Shown: positions 55,166-63,958 of the stretch, piece by piece
Layout: each line of letters starts with the position of its first letter
Numbering within the stretch: the first letter of the stretch is position 1
NCBI GenBank assembly: GCA_027026255.1
Contig: JALVOT010000014.1
Location: 87,986 to 151,985 of the forward strand
DNA from: Caldifarciminota bacterium
GTDB taxonomy: Bacteria; Hydrothermota; Tepidihabitantia; SM23-42
Direction: 5' to 3'
Length of the DNA: 64,000 nt
Position numbers and translations under genes: made by a program
The notes under the pieces: model-generated
The model's input: the letters and a program-made list of their open reading frames with translations, nothing else
What the model was told of the DNA's origin: nothing
The model's database searches: none

Positions 55166-56773
55166 ATGGAAAGAATAGAATCGCAGATAAGAACTGATTC
55201 ATCGGAGTTTAAAGAGAACAAAAGAGTGATGGAACAGGCGGTAAGGGTTCTCAAGGAAAGGCTTGCACAGGTGCACAAGGGCGGGCCTCCGCATATGCAT
55301 GAGAAACATAAAAAGAGAAACAAACTTTTTGTGCGTGAACGATTGAAACGGTTATTTGATCCGGATACACCGTTCCTTGAACTGAGTCCTTTGGCTGCCT
55401 GGGATATGTATGATAACACCCATCCATCTGCCGCAATCATTACCGGCATAGGTGTTGTGCATAATAAAGAGGTGATGGTGGTTGCCCATGATGCTACAGT
55501 TAAAGGCGGAACTTATATTCCCGAGACGATAAAAAAACATATTCGTGCCCAGGAAATAGCAATGGAGAACCGCCTGCCCTGTATCTACCTTGTCGATTCA
55601 GGCGGAATATTTTTGCCCCTCCAGGTCGGAACATTCCCGGATAAATTTCACTTCGGAAGAATCTTTTATAATCAGGCGCGGATGTCTGCAGATAATATAC
55701 CGCAGATTTCTGTAGTATTGGGTTTCTGCACCGCGGGTGGTGCGTACCAGCCGGCAATGAGTGATGAAGTTGTGATTGTTAAGGGTGCAGGCACAATCTA
55801 TATTGGTGGTCCACCTCTGGTTAAGGCAGCAACCGGTGAGGTGGTTACTGAAGAGGAGCTGGGCGGTGCCGATGTCCACTGTCGGATTTCTGGTGTTGCC
55901 GACCATTATGCCGAAGATGATGAACAGGCACTGGCTATTACCAGAAACATAATTGAGAACCTTCCGGCTTCAAGGAAATATCCATTGGGGAGATATGAAC
56001 CAGAACCTCCTGCCTATGACCCGGCTGAACTCTATGGGATTATCCCGGGCGATTTGAAAAAGCCGTTTGATATGAAAGAGGTGATTGCTCGGATTGTTGA
56101 TAACAGTGAATTCCAGGAATTTAAGGCACTTTACGGCACAACCCTGGTTTGCGGCTTTGCCCGAATAATGGGCTATCCAGTTGGTATTCTGGCAAATAAT
56201 GGTGTGCTGTTTTCCGAATCTTCTCAAAAGGGTGCCCATTTTGTTTCGATGTGTGCAGTGCGCAGGATTCCGATAATATTTTTCCAGAATATTACCGGAT
56301 TCATTGTTGGAAAACGATATGAGCACGGCGGTATTGCCAAGGATGGAGCAAAATTAATTCATGCGGTAGCAAATGCCCAGGTTCCAAAATTTACAATTAT
56401 CGTTGGGAATTCTTATGGCGCAGGTAATTATGGGATGTGCGGTCGGGCATATGGCCCAAGGCTGTTATGGATGTGGCCGACTGCCAAGATCTGTGTGATG
56501 GGTGGTGAACAGGCTGCAGGTGTATTGACCGATATAAAGGTTAAGGCATTGACCAGGCAAGGGAAGAAATTGACTAAAGAAGAGATTGAAGAGATCAGAA
56601 AGCCGATACTTGCCAAGTATGAATATGAATCGAGTGCCTACTATTCTACCGCCCGTTTATGGGATGACGGTATAATTGATCCGGTTGATAGCCGTGAGAT
56701 ACTTGGGCTGGCAATTTCAATGTCATTGAATGCACCGATTCCGGAACATAAATTCGGCGTCTTTAGAATGTAA
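55166..56773 (+). CDS. Methylcrotonyl-CoA-carboxylase-type carboxyltransferase subunit
   Basis: A 535-aa carboxyltransferase. [58 protein letters not shown] and [22 protein letters not shown] strongly match methylcrotonyl-CoA or geranyl-CoA carboxylase beta subunits and differ from the propionyl-type subunit at 29494. With the biotin carboxylase and carrier at 58144-60135 it would interconvert 3-methylcrotonyl-CoA and 3-methylglutaconyl-CoA in leucine metabolism. The ribosome site is weak. Confidence 0.9.
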   Translation: MERIESQIRTDSSEFKENKRVMEQAVRVLKERLAQVHKGGPPHMHEKHKKRNKLFVRERLKRLFDPDTPFLELSPLAAWDMYDNTHPSAAIITGIGVVHNKEVMVVAHDATVKGGTYIPETIKKHIRAQEIAMENRLPCIYLVDSGGIFLPLQVGTFPDKFHFGRIFYNQARMSADNIPQISVVLGFCTAGGAYQPAMSDEVVIVKGAGTIYIGGPPLVKAATGEVVTEEELGGADVHCRISGVADHYAEDDEQALAITRNIIENLPASRKYPLGRYEPEPPAYDPAELYGIIPGDLKKPFDMKEVIARIVDNSEFQEFKALYGTTLVCGFARIMGYPVGILANNGVLFSESSQKGAHFVSMCAVRRIPIIFFQNITGFIVGKRYEHGGIAKDGAKLIHAVANAQVPKFTIIVGNSYGAGNYGMCGRAYGPRLLWMWPTAKICVMGGEQAAGVLTDIKVKALTRQGKKLTKEEIEEIRKPILAKYEYESSAYYSTARLWDDGIIDPVDSREILGLAISMSLNAPIPEHKFGVFRM

Positions 56774-56859
56774 TTGAAATAGCGGCATTGGGAATATGAT
56801 TTTTAGAAACATTTTTTATAATCCCCGGCATCAGGGGGAATAAGAGGGGAGCAATTAAA

Positions 56860-56937
56860 ATGGGTTCGATACAAAGTGGCGAAAATATAGCTAATCTGGA
56901 AATTCCGAATATCTTAGGAGTAAGAAAGGAGGTTTAA
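56860..56937 (+). CDS. 25-codon ORF coupled to the cupin gene
   Basis: ATG at 56860 follows a GGGGAG ribosome site; the frame encodes MGSIQSGENIANLEIPNIL and ends at a TAA that shares one base with the cupin ATG (TAATG). It could be a leader peptide or a chance frame. A small TCCCC/GGGGA hairpin (56822-56839) lies just upstream. Confidence 0.3.
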   Translation: MGSIQSGENIANLEIPNILGVRKEV

Positions 56938-57257
56938 TGAAAAAGATATGTTTTAAGGAATTAATTAAAGATTTAAAAGAACCCTGGCAATTAAAGGATA
57001 TTGCATATATTAATGATACCGCAATGCGTATCGCAAAGATTGATGGTGAATTCCACTGGCATACCCACGAGCTTGAGGATGAATTCTTTTTTGTTCTTAA
57101 GGGTAAAATATCAATTGATACTGAAGAGGGTTCAATTGACCTGGCTGAAAATGAAGGATGTCTTATTAAAAAAGGGATAAGGCACAGGTCACGTTCTGAA
57201 GGCCCAGCCTGGATACTTCTGATTGAACCAATCAAGACCAAGACAAGGGGTGAATAA
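56937..57257 (+). CDS. Cupin-domain protein
   Basis: A 106-aa single-domain cupin. The first motif has the metal-binding set HWHTHELEDEFFFVLKG (two His and a Glu), and the second motif includes KKGIRHRS. AAAGGAGG precedes the ATG. Small cupins of this kind may be mannose-6-phosphate-isomerase-like or regulatory proteins; the substrate is unknown. Its place between two leucine-pathway genes suggests a link to that pathway. Confidence 0.85.
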   Translation: MKKICFKELIKDLKEPWQLKDIAYINDTAMRIAKIDGEFHWHTHELEDEFFFVLKGKISIDTEEGSIDLAENEGCLIKKGIRHRSRSEGPAWILLIEPIKTKTRGE

Positions 57258-57267
57258 AGAAAAATTT

Positions 57268-58071
57268 ATGGGCGAAAAGGTATTTGAAACAATATTATTC
57301 GATATAAAAGGGCCGGTTGCAAATATTGTTTTTAATCGACCGCAAATCCATAATGCATTTAATGATACGATGATTAATGAATTGATTGCGGCCTTTGATG
57401 ATATCGAAAAGAATAGAGATATAAGGGTGGTTGTTCTTACCGGTAAGGGAAAATCATTCTGTGCTGGAGCAGACCTGAACTGGATGAGGCGGGTAAGGGA
57501 TTTTTCCTATGAAGAAAATTTTAAGGAATCATTAGCCCTATCTGAAATGCTCTATAAGATTTATACCTGCTCCCGACCAACGATAGCCCGGGTAAACGGG
57601 ACGGCAATCGGCGGCGGCACAGGTCTTGTTGCAGTCTGTGATATTGCAATTGGTGCGGAAGGAGCAAGATTCAGTTTCAGTGAAGTAAAACTTGGTTTGA
57701 TACCCGCCTGTATTTCACCCTATGTGATAAGAAAATGTGGTGAAGGACGGTGCCGCGAGTTTTTCCTGACCGGGGAGAGGTTGACCGCACAAAAGGCATT
57801 GAATGCAGGATTACTAAATATGGTGGTTCCCTTGGAAGAATTGGATAGTGCGGTTTTTAATCTTGTGAATCAACTTATTTCAAGCGGTCCTGTAGCAATA
57901 AGACAGTGTAAGGATCTTTTGAAAAATGTCCCGGGTATGGCATGGGAAGATGTCAAACGCTATACTGCTGAAATCATCTCCCGGATGAGAATATCTGATG
58001 AAGGTCAGGAAGGAATGAATGCATTCTTAGAAAAAAGAAGACCAAAATGGGGTAAAGGTCAAGCTGGTTAA
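57268..58071 (+). CDS. Enoyl-CoA hydratase (methylglutaconyl-CoA-hydratase-like)
   Basis: A 267-aa crotonase-fold protein with oxyanion-hole segments SFCAGADLNWM and GTAIGGGTGLV, and the SEVKLGLIPACISPYVIRK stretch that is typical of LiuC-type 3-methylglutaconyl-CoA hydratase. I place the start at ATG 57268, where the protein lines up with the family; a GTG at 57250 is possible. It would hydrate methylglutaconyl-CoA to HMG-CoA, joining the carboxylase and the HMG-CoA synthase encoded nearby. Confidence 0.87.
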   Translation: MGEKVFETILFDIKGPVANIVFNRPQIHNAFNDTMINELIAAFDDIEKNRDIRVVVLTGKGKSFCAGADLNWMRRVRDFSYEENFKESLALSEMLYKIYTCSRPTIARVNGTAIGGGTGLVAVCDIAIGAEGARFSFSEVKLGLIPACISPYVIRKCGEGRCREFFLTGERLTAQKALNAGLLNMVVPLEELDSAVFNLVNQLISSGPVAIRQCKDLLKNVPGMAWEDVKRYTAEIISRMRISDEGQEGMNAFLEKRRPKWGKGQAG

Positions 58072-58143
58072 TTATTATCGTTCGAAAAATAAACTGAGTT
58101 CGGAAGAATTGATATTAGCAGAAATTCAACAAATTGTTTTTCT

Positions 58144-59643
58144 ATGATAAAAAAGATTCTTATTGCCAATCGGGGTGAGATTGCAATACGGGTGGCGCGT
58201 GCCTGCCGGGAATTGGGAATTGAGGTGGTGGGTGTTTATTCAGAGGTGGATAAAGATTCTCTGCATCTACGGTTTATGGATGATGCATACTGTATTGGAG
58301 AACCTGCGCCCAAGAAGAGTTACTTAGATATACAAAAGATTGTTGATGCAGCAAAGAAATCGGGTTGTGAGGCGATTCATCCCGGCTATGGATTTTTAGC
58401 AGAAAATGCTGAATTTGCAAAGACCTGCGCGGATAATAATATTATATTTATTGGACCGGATTATAAGGCGCTTGCCTTGGTCGGAGATAAATTGGCATCG
58501 CGTAATACTGCCCGTCGTGTTGATGTTCCTGTAATTCCCGGTATGGAATTGAAATCAAGCGATTTAGAGACATTCAAAAAAACGGCGAATCAGGTAGGCT
58601 ATCCAGTTATTATCAAGGCATCACTCGGTGGCGGTGGTAAAGGAATGAGGGTGGTCCATACTGAAAAGGAACTTGAGCCGAGCATATCCGCGGGGCAGAG
58701 AGAGGCAAAAAGTGCGTTCGGTGATGACACAGTCTATTTAGAAAAATATATAGAAAAACCCCGGCATATTGAATTTCAGGTGCTCAGGGATAATTATGGG
58801 AATACCATTCATCTATTTGAAAGGGAATGTTCAATCCAGAGGCGACATCAGAAGATAATTGAAGAGACTCCGTCAGTAGCACTGGATAATAATCTGCGTA
58901 GGAGGATGGCTGAGGCGGCAAAACAGGTTATCTCGGCAGCCGGATATACAAATGCCGGGACTGTCGAATTTTTACTTGATGAAAATAACAACTTCTATTT
59001 TCTTGAGGTTAATGCCCGAGTCCAGGTTGAACATCCGATTACTGAACTTGTAACCGGGGTAGACCTTGTGCACCAGCAAATTTTGATTGCCTCGGGTCAA
59101 AAGATAAAGTTAAACCAGGAAGAGATTTATCAACGAGGACATGCAATCGAAGCAAGAATTTATGCCGAGGACCCGGAGAATAATTTTCTTCCTTCTCCCG
59201 GAGAGATTCTCTACCTTAATGAACCTCAGGGACCCGGGGTCAGAGTGGATTCTGGTGTCTATCAGGGCTGGAATGTTCCACCCCATTATGACCCGATATT
59301 ATCAAAATTGATTGTCTGGGCGGAAGACCGTGAAATTGCAATCGCCCGACTTGTCAATAACCTTAAGGATTATATCATTCTTGGAATTAAAACAAACATC
59401 GGTTTTTTGAAAGAAATTCTTCTGACCAAAAATTTTCTTGAAGGCAATTATCATACACATTTTATCGATGAATGTAAAGATGAACTATTGAAAAAGAAGA
59501 AAAATCTGCATGCCGCCCTGATCGCCGGGGCATTGATGCAGAGCCAGACAAAAAAGGTTACCGGACCGGAAATTTTACATCAGGATAGTGAACAGACAAC
59601 ACCCTGGCAGGAACTCGGTGCCTGGAAGATATGTAAAAGATAG
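58144..59643 (+). CDS. Biotin carboxylase subunit (second acyl-CoA carboxylase)
   Basis: A 499-aa ATP-grasp enzyme: MIKKILIANRGEIAIRVARAC, IIKASLGGGGKGMRVV, FERECSIQRRHQKIIEE and FLEVNARVQVEHPITELVTGVDLV. It closely resembles the subunit at 31778 (both lack a fused carrier domain). With the carrier 10 bp downstream and the carboxyltransferase at 55166 it should form the methylcrotonyl-CoA-type carboxylase. Confidence 0.92.
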   Translation: MIKKILIANRGEIAIRVARACRELGIEVVGVYSEVDKDSLHLRFMDDAYCIGEPAPKKSYLDIQKIVDAAKKSGCEAIHPGYGFLAENAEFAKTCADNNIIFIGPDYKALALVGDKLASRNTARRVDVPVIPGMELKSSDLETFKKTANQVGYPVIIKASLGGGGKGMRVVHTEKELEPSISAGQREAKSAFGDDTVYLEKYIEKPRHIEFQVLRDNYGNTIHLFERECSIQRRHQKIIEETPSVALDNNLRRRMAEAAKQVISAAGYTNAGTVEFLLDENNNFYFLEVNARVQVEHPITELVTGVDLVHQQILIASGQKIKLNQEEIYQRGHAIEARIYAEDPENNFLPSPGEILYLNEPQGPGVRVDSGVYQGWNVPPHYDPILSKLIVWAEDREIAIARLVNNLKDYIILGIKTNIGFLKEILLTKNFLEGNYHTHFIDECKDELLKKKKNLHAALIAGALMQSQTKKVTGPEILHQDSEQTTPWQELGAWKICKR

Positions 59644-59652
59644 GAGTGTCGG

Positions 59653-60135
59653 GTGCGGTATGCTTTGAAATATCTTAATAATATACATAAAATAGAAGTA
59701 AAAAAAGAGGATTCAGCATTATATATTTTAATTGATCGACAGAATTTTGTCGTAAAAAATATTAAGATAAAAAGTAATCAGGTTTCATTTCAATTAAATA
59801 ATAAGAGATATTGTGTATATGGAGTGTTAAAAGATAGAGTAAGTTATATATCTATTGATGGAGAGTATTATACACTTGAATTGGCTGATGAGAAAAGACA
59901 GAAGCGGGATACATCAACTGGTGGTGATTCTGTAGCATCTCCGATGCCCGGTCTTGTGGTGAAGATTGCGGTAAAGGTCGGTGAAAAAGTGACTGCCGGG
60001 ACAACCCTGGCTATAGTCGAAGCGATGAAAATGCAGAATGAACTGCGCGCACCGCGTGATGGTATGATAAAGAAAATTAATTTCAAAGAAGGGGAACAGA
60101 TTGACGCATTCGAACCCATCGTAGAACTCTCTTGA
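59653..60135 (+). CDS. Biotin carboxyl carrier protein (second acyl-CoA carboxylase)
   Basis: A 160-aa protein starting at GTG 59653, with AGGAG 6 nt upstream. The C-terminal biotinyl domain has SPMPGLVVKIAVKVGEKV and VEAMKMQNEL with the biotin lysine at residue 126. The N-terminal half is variable, as in the carrier at 33297. A RAYT-type repeat begins at the base after its stop codon. Confidence 0.92.
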   Translation: MRYALKYLNNIHKIEVKKEDSALYILIDRQNFVVKNIKIKSNQVSFQLNNKRYCVYGVLKDRVSYISIDGEYYTLELADEKRQKRDTSTGGDSVASPMPGLVVKIAVKVGEKVTAGTTLAIVEAMKMQNELRAPRDGMIKKINFKEGEQIDAFEPIVELS

Positions 60136-60160
60136 GGGTCAAATCTCGACATTGGACAAA
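60136..60160 (-). repeat. Left 25-bp inverted repeat of the RAYT element
   Basis: Begins GGGTCAAATCTCGACATTGG and is the exact complement of 61149-61173. It lies directly after the carrier-protein stop and just before the transposase ribosome site. Confidence 0.93.
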
Positions 60161-60171
60161 AGGAGGATGAT

Positions 60172-61170
60172 ATGGCCCGGCCATTAAGAATTCAATTCCC
60201 CGGAGCATATTATCATATCACCTGCCGCGGTATTGAAAGACGGAACATCTATTATGATGATAAAGATCGTGAAATGTTTTTGTCTTTTCTTAAGGAGTCA
60301 TTAGAAATTTACCAGGTTGTACTTTACGCCTTTATTCTAATGCCCAATCATTTTCATTTATTGATACAAACAAAAAAGGCAAACTGTTCTGAATTTATGC
60401 GCCAATTTAATGTTCGATATACTGTCTGGTTTAATCATTACCATAAGCGTGTGGGAAATCTTTATCAGGGAAGATATAAGGCACATCTGGTAGATGCTGA
60501 CAGCTATTTCTTGGAACTCTCACGATATATCCATTTAAATATTGTGCGTGTTTCATCTCATCATTCATTGAATTACAAGCAGCTTTTATCGTATTTACAT
60601 AAATATCAATGGAGCAGTTTAGCGGGCTATTTTGACAAAAAATTTGCTAAATATTACATTGATTATAAAAAGATACTACTTATGGCGGGCGGACGCCGTC
60701 AATATCGAAGATTTATTGTCGATGGTCTGAAACGGGATATTAGCGATCCATTTAAAAAAGTTAAATTCGGACTGTTTATAGGTGATGATGATTTTATAGA
60801 AGAAATAAAGACTAAATATATAAAGGATGGGTCAGAACGCGATCAACCATCTTACCGTCATTTACTATCTTCAAAAATTGAGCCTGAAGTTGTTATTAAT
60901 AAAGTTTCCGAACTATTTAATGTAGGCCCGGATAAAATTATTCAACGTTCGATGAGTGGTATAGTGCGAGGTATCTTAAGTGAAATGCTTTATTGCTACT
61001 CGGATTTAACTCAGCGGGAGATCGGTAAGTTGTTGGACGGAATTGATTATTCTGCGGTAAACAAACTTCGAACCCGGCTGAAAAAAAGAATGGATGATAA
61101 TGAAAATATCCAGAAGATATTCAAGAAGGTTAAAAAAAGTATTGAGGATTTGTCCAATGTCGAGATTTGA
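60172..61170 (+). mobile_element. RAYT (REP-associated tyrosine transposase, IS200-like Y1) gene
   Basis: A 332-aa protein. The N-terminal HUH domain starts ARPLRIQFPGAYYHITCRG, has the metal-binding HxH at His60/His62 (MPNHFHLLI) and a catalytic Tyr within SYFLELSRYIHLN (about 111-123). The C-terminal 130 residues hold a helix-turn-helix (LTQREIGKLLDGIDYSAVNKLRTRL) like the DnaA-C-type domain of long RAYTs. AGGAGG precedes the ATG. Such proteins act on short palindromic repeats; here perfect 25-bp inverted repeats flank the gene, and its stop codon lies inside the right repeat. Confidence 0.92.
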
Positions 61171-61173
61171 CCC
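61149..61173 (+). repeat. Right 25-bp inverted repeat of the RAYT element
   Basis: Begins TTTGTCCAATGTCGAGATTT. It encodes the last residues (NVEI) and the stop of the transposase and is identical to a free copy at 63924-63948. Confidence 0.93.
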
Positions 61174-61176
61174 TTT

Positions 61177-61944
61177 ATGATGGAATCAGCACTGGTTGGC
61201 ATTGTACCCCGTAAAAATTTATGGGAAATAATAAAAAAGGAGAGATGGTATCATATCCCGGTTCAGTCTGCACCCCGTAATCTACCACAGGTAAGATATA
61301 TCGCCTTTTACTTTCCTAAGGTTTTTGGTGAAGAATTATGTTATAAGGTTATTTATTATGGACGGGTGATAGGGATGGAGAAGAAGAAACGGATTGAATT
61401 ATTTCCGGATGAAACACAACATCCGCGCCAGGGCCTCGACTATTATCAAATACATCTTGACCGGATAGAGGAACTTCCTCGTCCTATTCCCAGCCGGCGA
61501 TGGCGTCGTATCGTTCATATTCCAACGACACTAAGACGACTATATACTGCAGAAGAGATTAATGATTTGTATGAAACTTCTCCGATAGAAGAGAAGATGT
61601 ATCGTGCTCTACGCCGCAGAAATATAAATCCCGAGAGGCAATTTTATGTTCGCGTCAATAATCAATACTACTGTCTCGATTTTTGTATTTTCTGTAAAAA
61701 GGCGAATATCGATTTAGAGTGTGATGGAGAGCGTTATCATATTCTACCTGAGTCTCTTACCCGGGATCGTCTTCGTAACAATGAGCTTACAAGTTATGGA
61801 TGGTATGTTCTTCGATTTATTGGTAATGAGATTCGCACGAAGTTAAATAACTGTTTACGCACAATCATACGCACCATAAATACCCTGGATGGTTTACAGG
61901 AGAAAGACACACCTTACCAACAGGAGGGCACACCAGATTTTTGA
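61177..61944 (+). CDS. DUF559-like (Vsr-type fold) nuclease-domain protein
   Basis: A 255-aa protein. The N-terminal 130 residues are a domain I do not recognise. The C-terminal part from SPIEEKMYRALRRRNINPERQFYV through YYCLDFCIFCKKANIDLECDGERYH to RLRNNELTSYGWYVLRF follows the DUF559/PD-(D/E)xK pattern (Glu, Asp-x-(n)-Glu-x-Asp). It starts 3 bp after the right repeat, without a ribosome site, and may be read through from the transposase gene. Its role is unknown. Confidence 0.75.
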   Translation: MMESALVGIVPRKNLWEIIKKERWYHIPVQSAPRNLPQVRYIAFYFPKVFGEELCYKVIYYGRVIGMEKKKRIELFPDETQHPRQGLDYYQIHLDRIEELPRPIPSRRWRRIVHIPTTLRRLYTAEEINDLYETSPIEEKMYRALRRRNINPERQFYVRVNNQYYCLDFCIFCKKANIDLECDGERYHILPESLTRDRLRNNELTSYGWYVLRFIGNEIRTKLNNCLRTIIRTINTLDGLQEKDTPYQQEGTPDF

Positions 61945-61990
61945 TATTAAAGAAGTTAAACAGATTGATTATTTAAAAGGAGGTTAATCG

Positions 61991-62329
61991 ATGAAGATAA
62001 CAAAATGGCAACAGATTGACAAACATCCTAACCCACATGGGGTGGATGTAAGAAAGATTTATGATGCCGTGCATGCCCAGGTTATGCATATTACATTAAA
62101 TCCCGGAGAAAAACTTAAAAGACATATTACTCCGGTTGATGTTATCTTTTATGTTCTTGAAGGACAAGGGATAGTTGAAATCGGTGATGAAAAGAGAGAG
62201 GTTGAGCAGGGGACATTGATTGATAGTCCGAGAAAAATACCACATTGTTGGTATAATGAAGGTGATAAAATCTTGCGGTTTCTTGTTATCAAGATTCCTC
62301 GCCCCAGTGAAAAATCAAAATTGCTATAA
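61991..62329 (+). CDS. Cupin-domain protein
   Basis: A 112-aa cupin with a strong AAAAGGAGG ribosome site. Metal-binding positions are at KRHITPVDVIFYVLEGQG (one His) and PRKIPHCWYNEGD (second motif). It differs from the cupin at 56937. The next gene encodes a ferredoxin-like protein 31 bp downstream, and they may be co-expressed. Function unknown. Confidence 0.8.
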   Translation: MKITKWQQIDKHPNPHGVDVRKIYDAVHAQVMHITLNPGEKLKRHITPVDVIFYVLEGQGIVEIGDEKREVEQGTLIDSPRKIPHCWYNEGDKILRFLVIKIPRPSEKSKLL

Positions 62330-62360
62330 AGTATAGAAACAGCATAATAAGGAAAAGTTA

Positions 62361-62921
62361 ATGGACGAGAAAAATTCAACTCTTCACTATGTTTGTACGC
62401 GGAAAGAAGCGTGGGATTTAATTGAGCAACATAACCGCTTTTGGATTTCTGATTGTGGATGTCGGCTGGCTAAACATGGATGTGCCCGTTCCCGGATTGA
62501 TTTATGTCTTGCTTTTGTTGAAAACTGGTGGAAAAATAAAAAAGATAAGGGAATGAATCTTAAAGAAGTTTCAAAGGAATATCTACGAGAAATTTTTCAA
62601 GAAGCGAAAGAAAAACATCTGGTAACAAGACCATTTCATAATTCAGAAGATTTGAACAGTGTTACAGGAATATGCTTTTGCTGTGATGACTGTTGTAAGT
62701 TTTTTATCGGTGATAGTGAGAAATGCAATAAAGGCTTACTGATTGAGAAAACTGATCTTACGGAATGTACATCCTGTGGTTTATGTGTAGAAGTCTGTCA
62801 TTTTGAAGCCAGAAAAATCGTGAATGGCGGGTTGACTGTTGACCGGGATAGATGCTACGGTTGCGGGCTCTGTTTAGATGTTTGTCCAATAGAAAAATGC
62901 ATTATGATGGTGCCCAGATAA
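62361..62921 (+). CDS. Cysteine-rich protein with C-terminal 2[4Fe-4S] ferredoxin domain
   Basis: A 186-aa protein. The N-terminal part has an unusual DCGCRLAKHGCARSRIDLC and a CFCCDDCCKFF cluster; the C-terminal part has CTSCGLCVEVC and CYGCGLCLDVC, the two cluster motifs of bacterial ferredoxins. It resembles Fe-S proteins that pair with reductases; the partner is not evident. AAGGA precedes the start. Confidence 0.83.
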   Translation: MDEKNSTLHYVCTRKEAWDLIEQHNRFWISDCGCRLAKHGCARSRIDLCLAFVENWWKNKKDKGMNLKEVSKEYLREIFQEAKEKHLVTRPFHNSEDLNSVTGICFCCDDCCKFFIGDSEKCNKGLLIEKTDLTECTSCGLCVEVCHFEARKIVNGGLTVDRDRCYGCGLCLDVCPIEKCIMMVPR

Positions 62922-63093
62922 TTTCATATGTCGAGATTTAAGCCGGAGTTTAAAGTGACAGTTTTTAAGGGTGTAAGAGATGGGATTGAGGATTGGACCA
63001 AGAAAATATTTTGTGAAGAAAATCAATAAGCCAACGGCATATAAAAAATACATTATAATAAGGCAAAACACGATAGTGATTTAGTGGCGAATT
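62922..63093 (+). other. Intergenic region with partial RAYT repeat
   Basis: About 170 bp with no supported gene. At 62928-62939, ATGTCGAGATTT matches the inner half of the RAYT repeat. Confidence 0.4.
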
Positions 63094-63792
63094 ATGAAAA
63101 AAGAATTTTTATACAATTGTTTAGTTGAGGTCAAAAATAAAGTAGCAATAACAAATAAAAATGCTACTTCTCAGAGAACACTTTTCAAACAGAGATTTTC
63201 ATTTTCCAGTCTATCTAAATCTGAGCAACTGATTGTCTGGGATTATATCTGGAATAATTCATCTGATTTTTGGGTATCTATGCAGTCCTTTTTATTTCTT
63301 GAAAAGAATATGAAGGACAAATATTTTTTGGTCGAATCGTGGGAGACAATAAAAAATTGGCAAAATAAAGTGGATAATTGGGGGAGATGTGATGCATTAT
63401 CAAAAATCTATACAAAAATTCTTGAGATAATTCCTGATAAGGTATTGGAACAACTAAAGAAATGGAATAAATCAAAGAATTTATGGGACAGGAGGCAATC
63501 TCTTGTAAGTCTTTTATATTTCAGTCGAACAAAGAAAACCATATTACCTTATGAAACAATAGTTCCCTTTGTGAGCAGATTGATTGATGACAAAGAATAT
63601 TATGTTCAAAAAGGCATCGGTTGGACATTGAAAGAATTATACCGTGTTTATCCAAATAAGACATTAAAATATATTGAGAAAAACGCTAAAAGAATTTCAG
63701 CAATAGCATTTTCTGCTGCAACTGAGAAACTTACAAAAACAGCTAAAGAAAGATTGAAAGAAATAAGAAAAAGCAAGCCATTAATACTCTGA
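63094..63792 (+). CDS. DNA alkylation repair protein (AlkD-like HEAT-repeat glycosylase)
   Basis: A 232-aa all-helical protein with tandem HEAT-like repeats. The active-site pattern of AlkD is present: Trp96 and Asp100 in DNWGRCDALS, Arg133/134 in LWDRRQSLVSL and Trp177 in VQKGIGWTLKELY. AlkD removes positively charged alkylated bases from DNA without base flipping. Ribosome site is weak. Confidence 0.82.
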   Translation: MKKEFLYNCLVEVKNKVAITNKNATSQRTLFKQRFSFSSLSKSEQLIVWDYIWNNSSDFWVSMQSFLFLEKNMKDKYFLVESWETIKNWQNKVDNWGRCDALSKIYTKILEIIPDKVLEQLKKWNKSKNLWDRRQSLVSLLYFSRTKKTILPYETIVPFVSRLIDDKEYYVQKGIGWTLKELYRVYPNKTLKYIEKNAKRISAIAFSAATEKLTKTAKERLKEIRKSKPLIL

Positions 63793-63834
63793 AACCTGGA
63801 CAAAGCTTTACCTTGTACATAAAAATAGTAGAGT

Positions 63835-63876
63835 ACAAACAAACTTGACAGATTTGCTAAGATAATATAATATGTC
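63835..63876 (+). repeat. 42-bp direct repeat with promoter, copy 1
   Basis: Exact copy of 63959-64000. It contains TTGACA (63845-63850), 17 bp, TAATAT (63868-63873), a near-consensus promoter. Confidence 0.85.
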
Positions 63877-63923
63877 CTATCATTCTGTTAATTCCAGAAT
63901 TTAGGATTGTTTTTTATGGAAAC

Positions 63924-63948
63924 TTTGTCCAATGTCGAGATTTGACCC
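63924..63948 (+). repeat. Third copy of the 25-bp RAYT repeat
   Basis: Identical to 61149-61173, standing alone between the two copies of the promoter-bearing direct repeat. An ATTCTG/CAGAAT hairpin lies shortly upstream. Confidence 0.92.
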
Positions 63949-63958
63949 TAAGTTTGAA

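Noticed and set aside
62881-62939. Split RAYT repeat (TTTGTCCAAT ... ATGTCGAGATTT)
   Set aside because: The first half encodes the conserved VCPI of the ferredoxin motif, so that match is chance; only the second half is kept as a weak relic.
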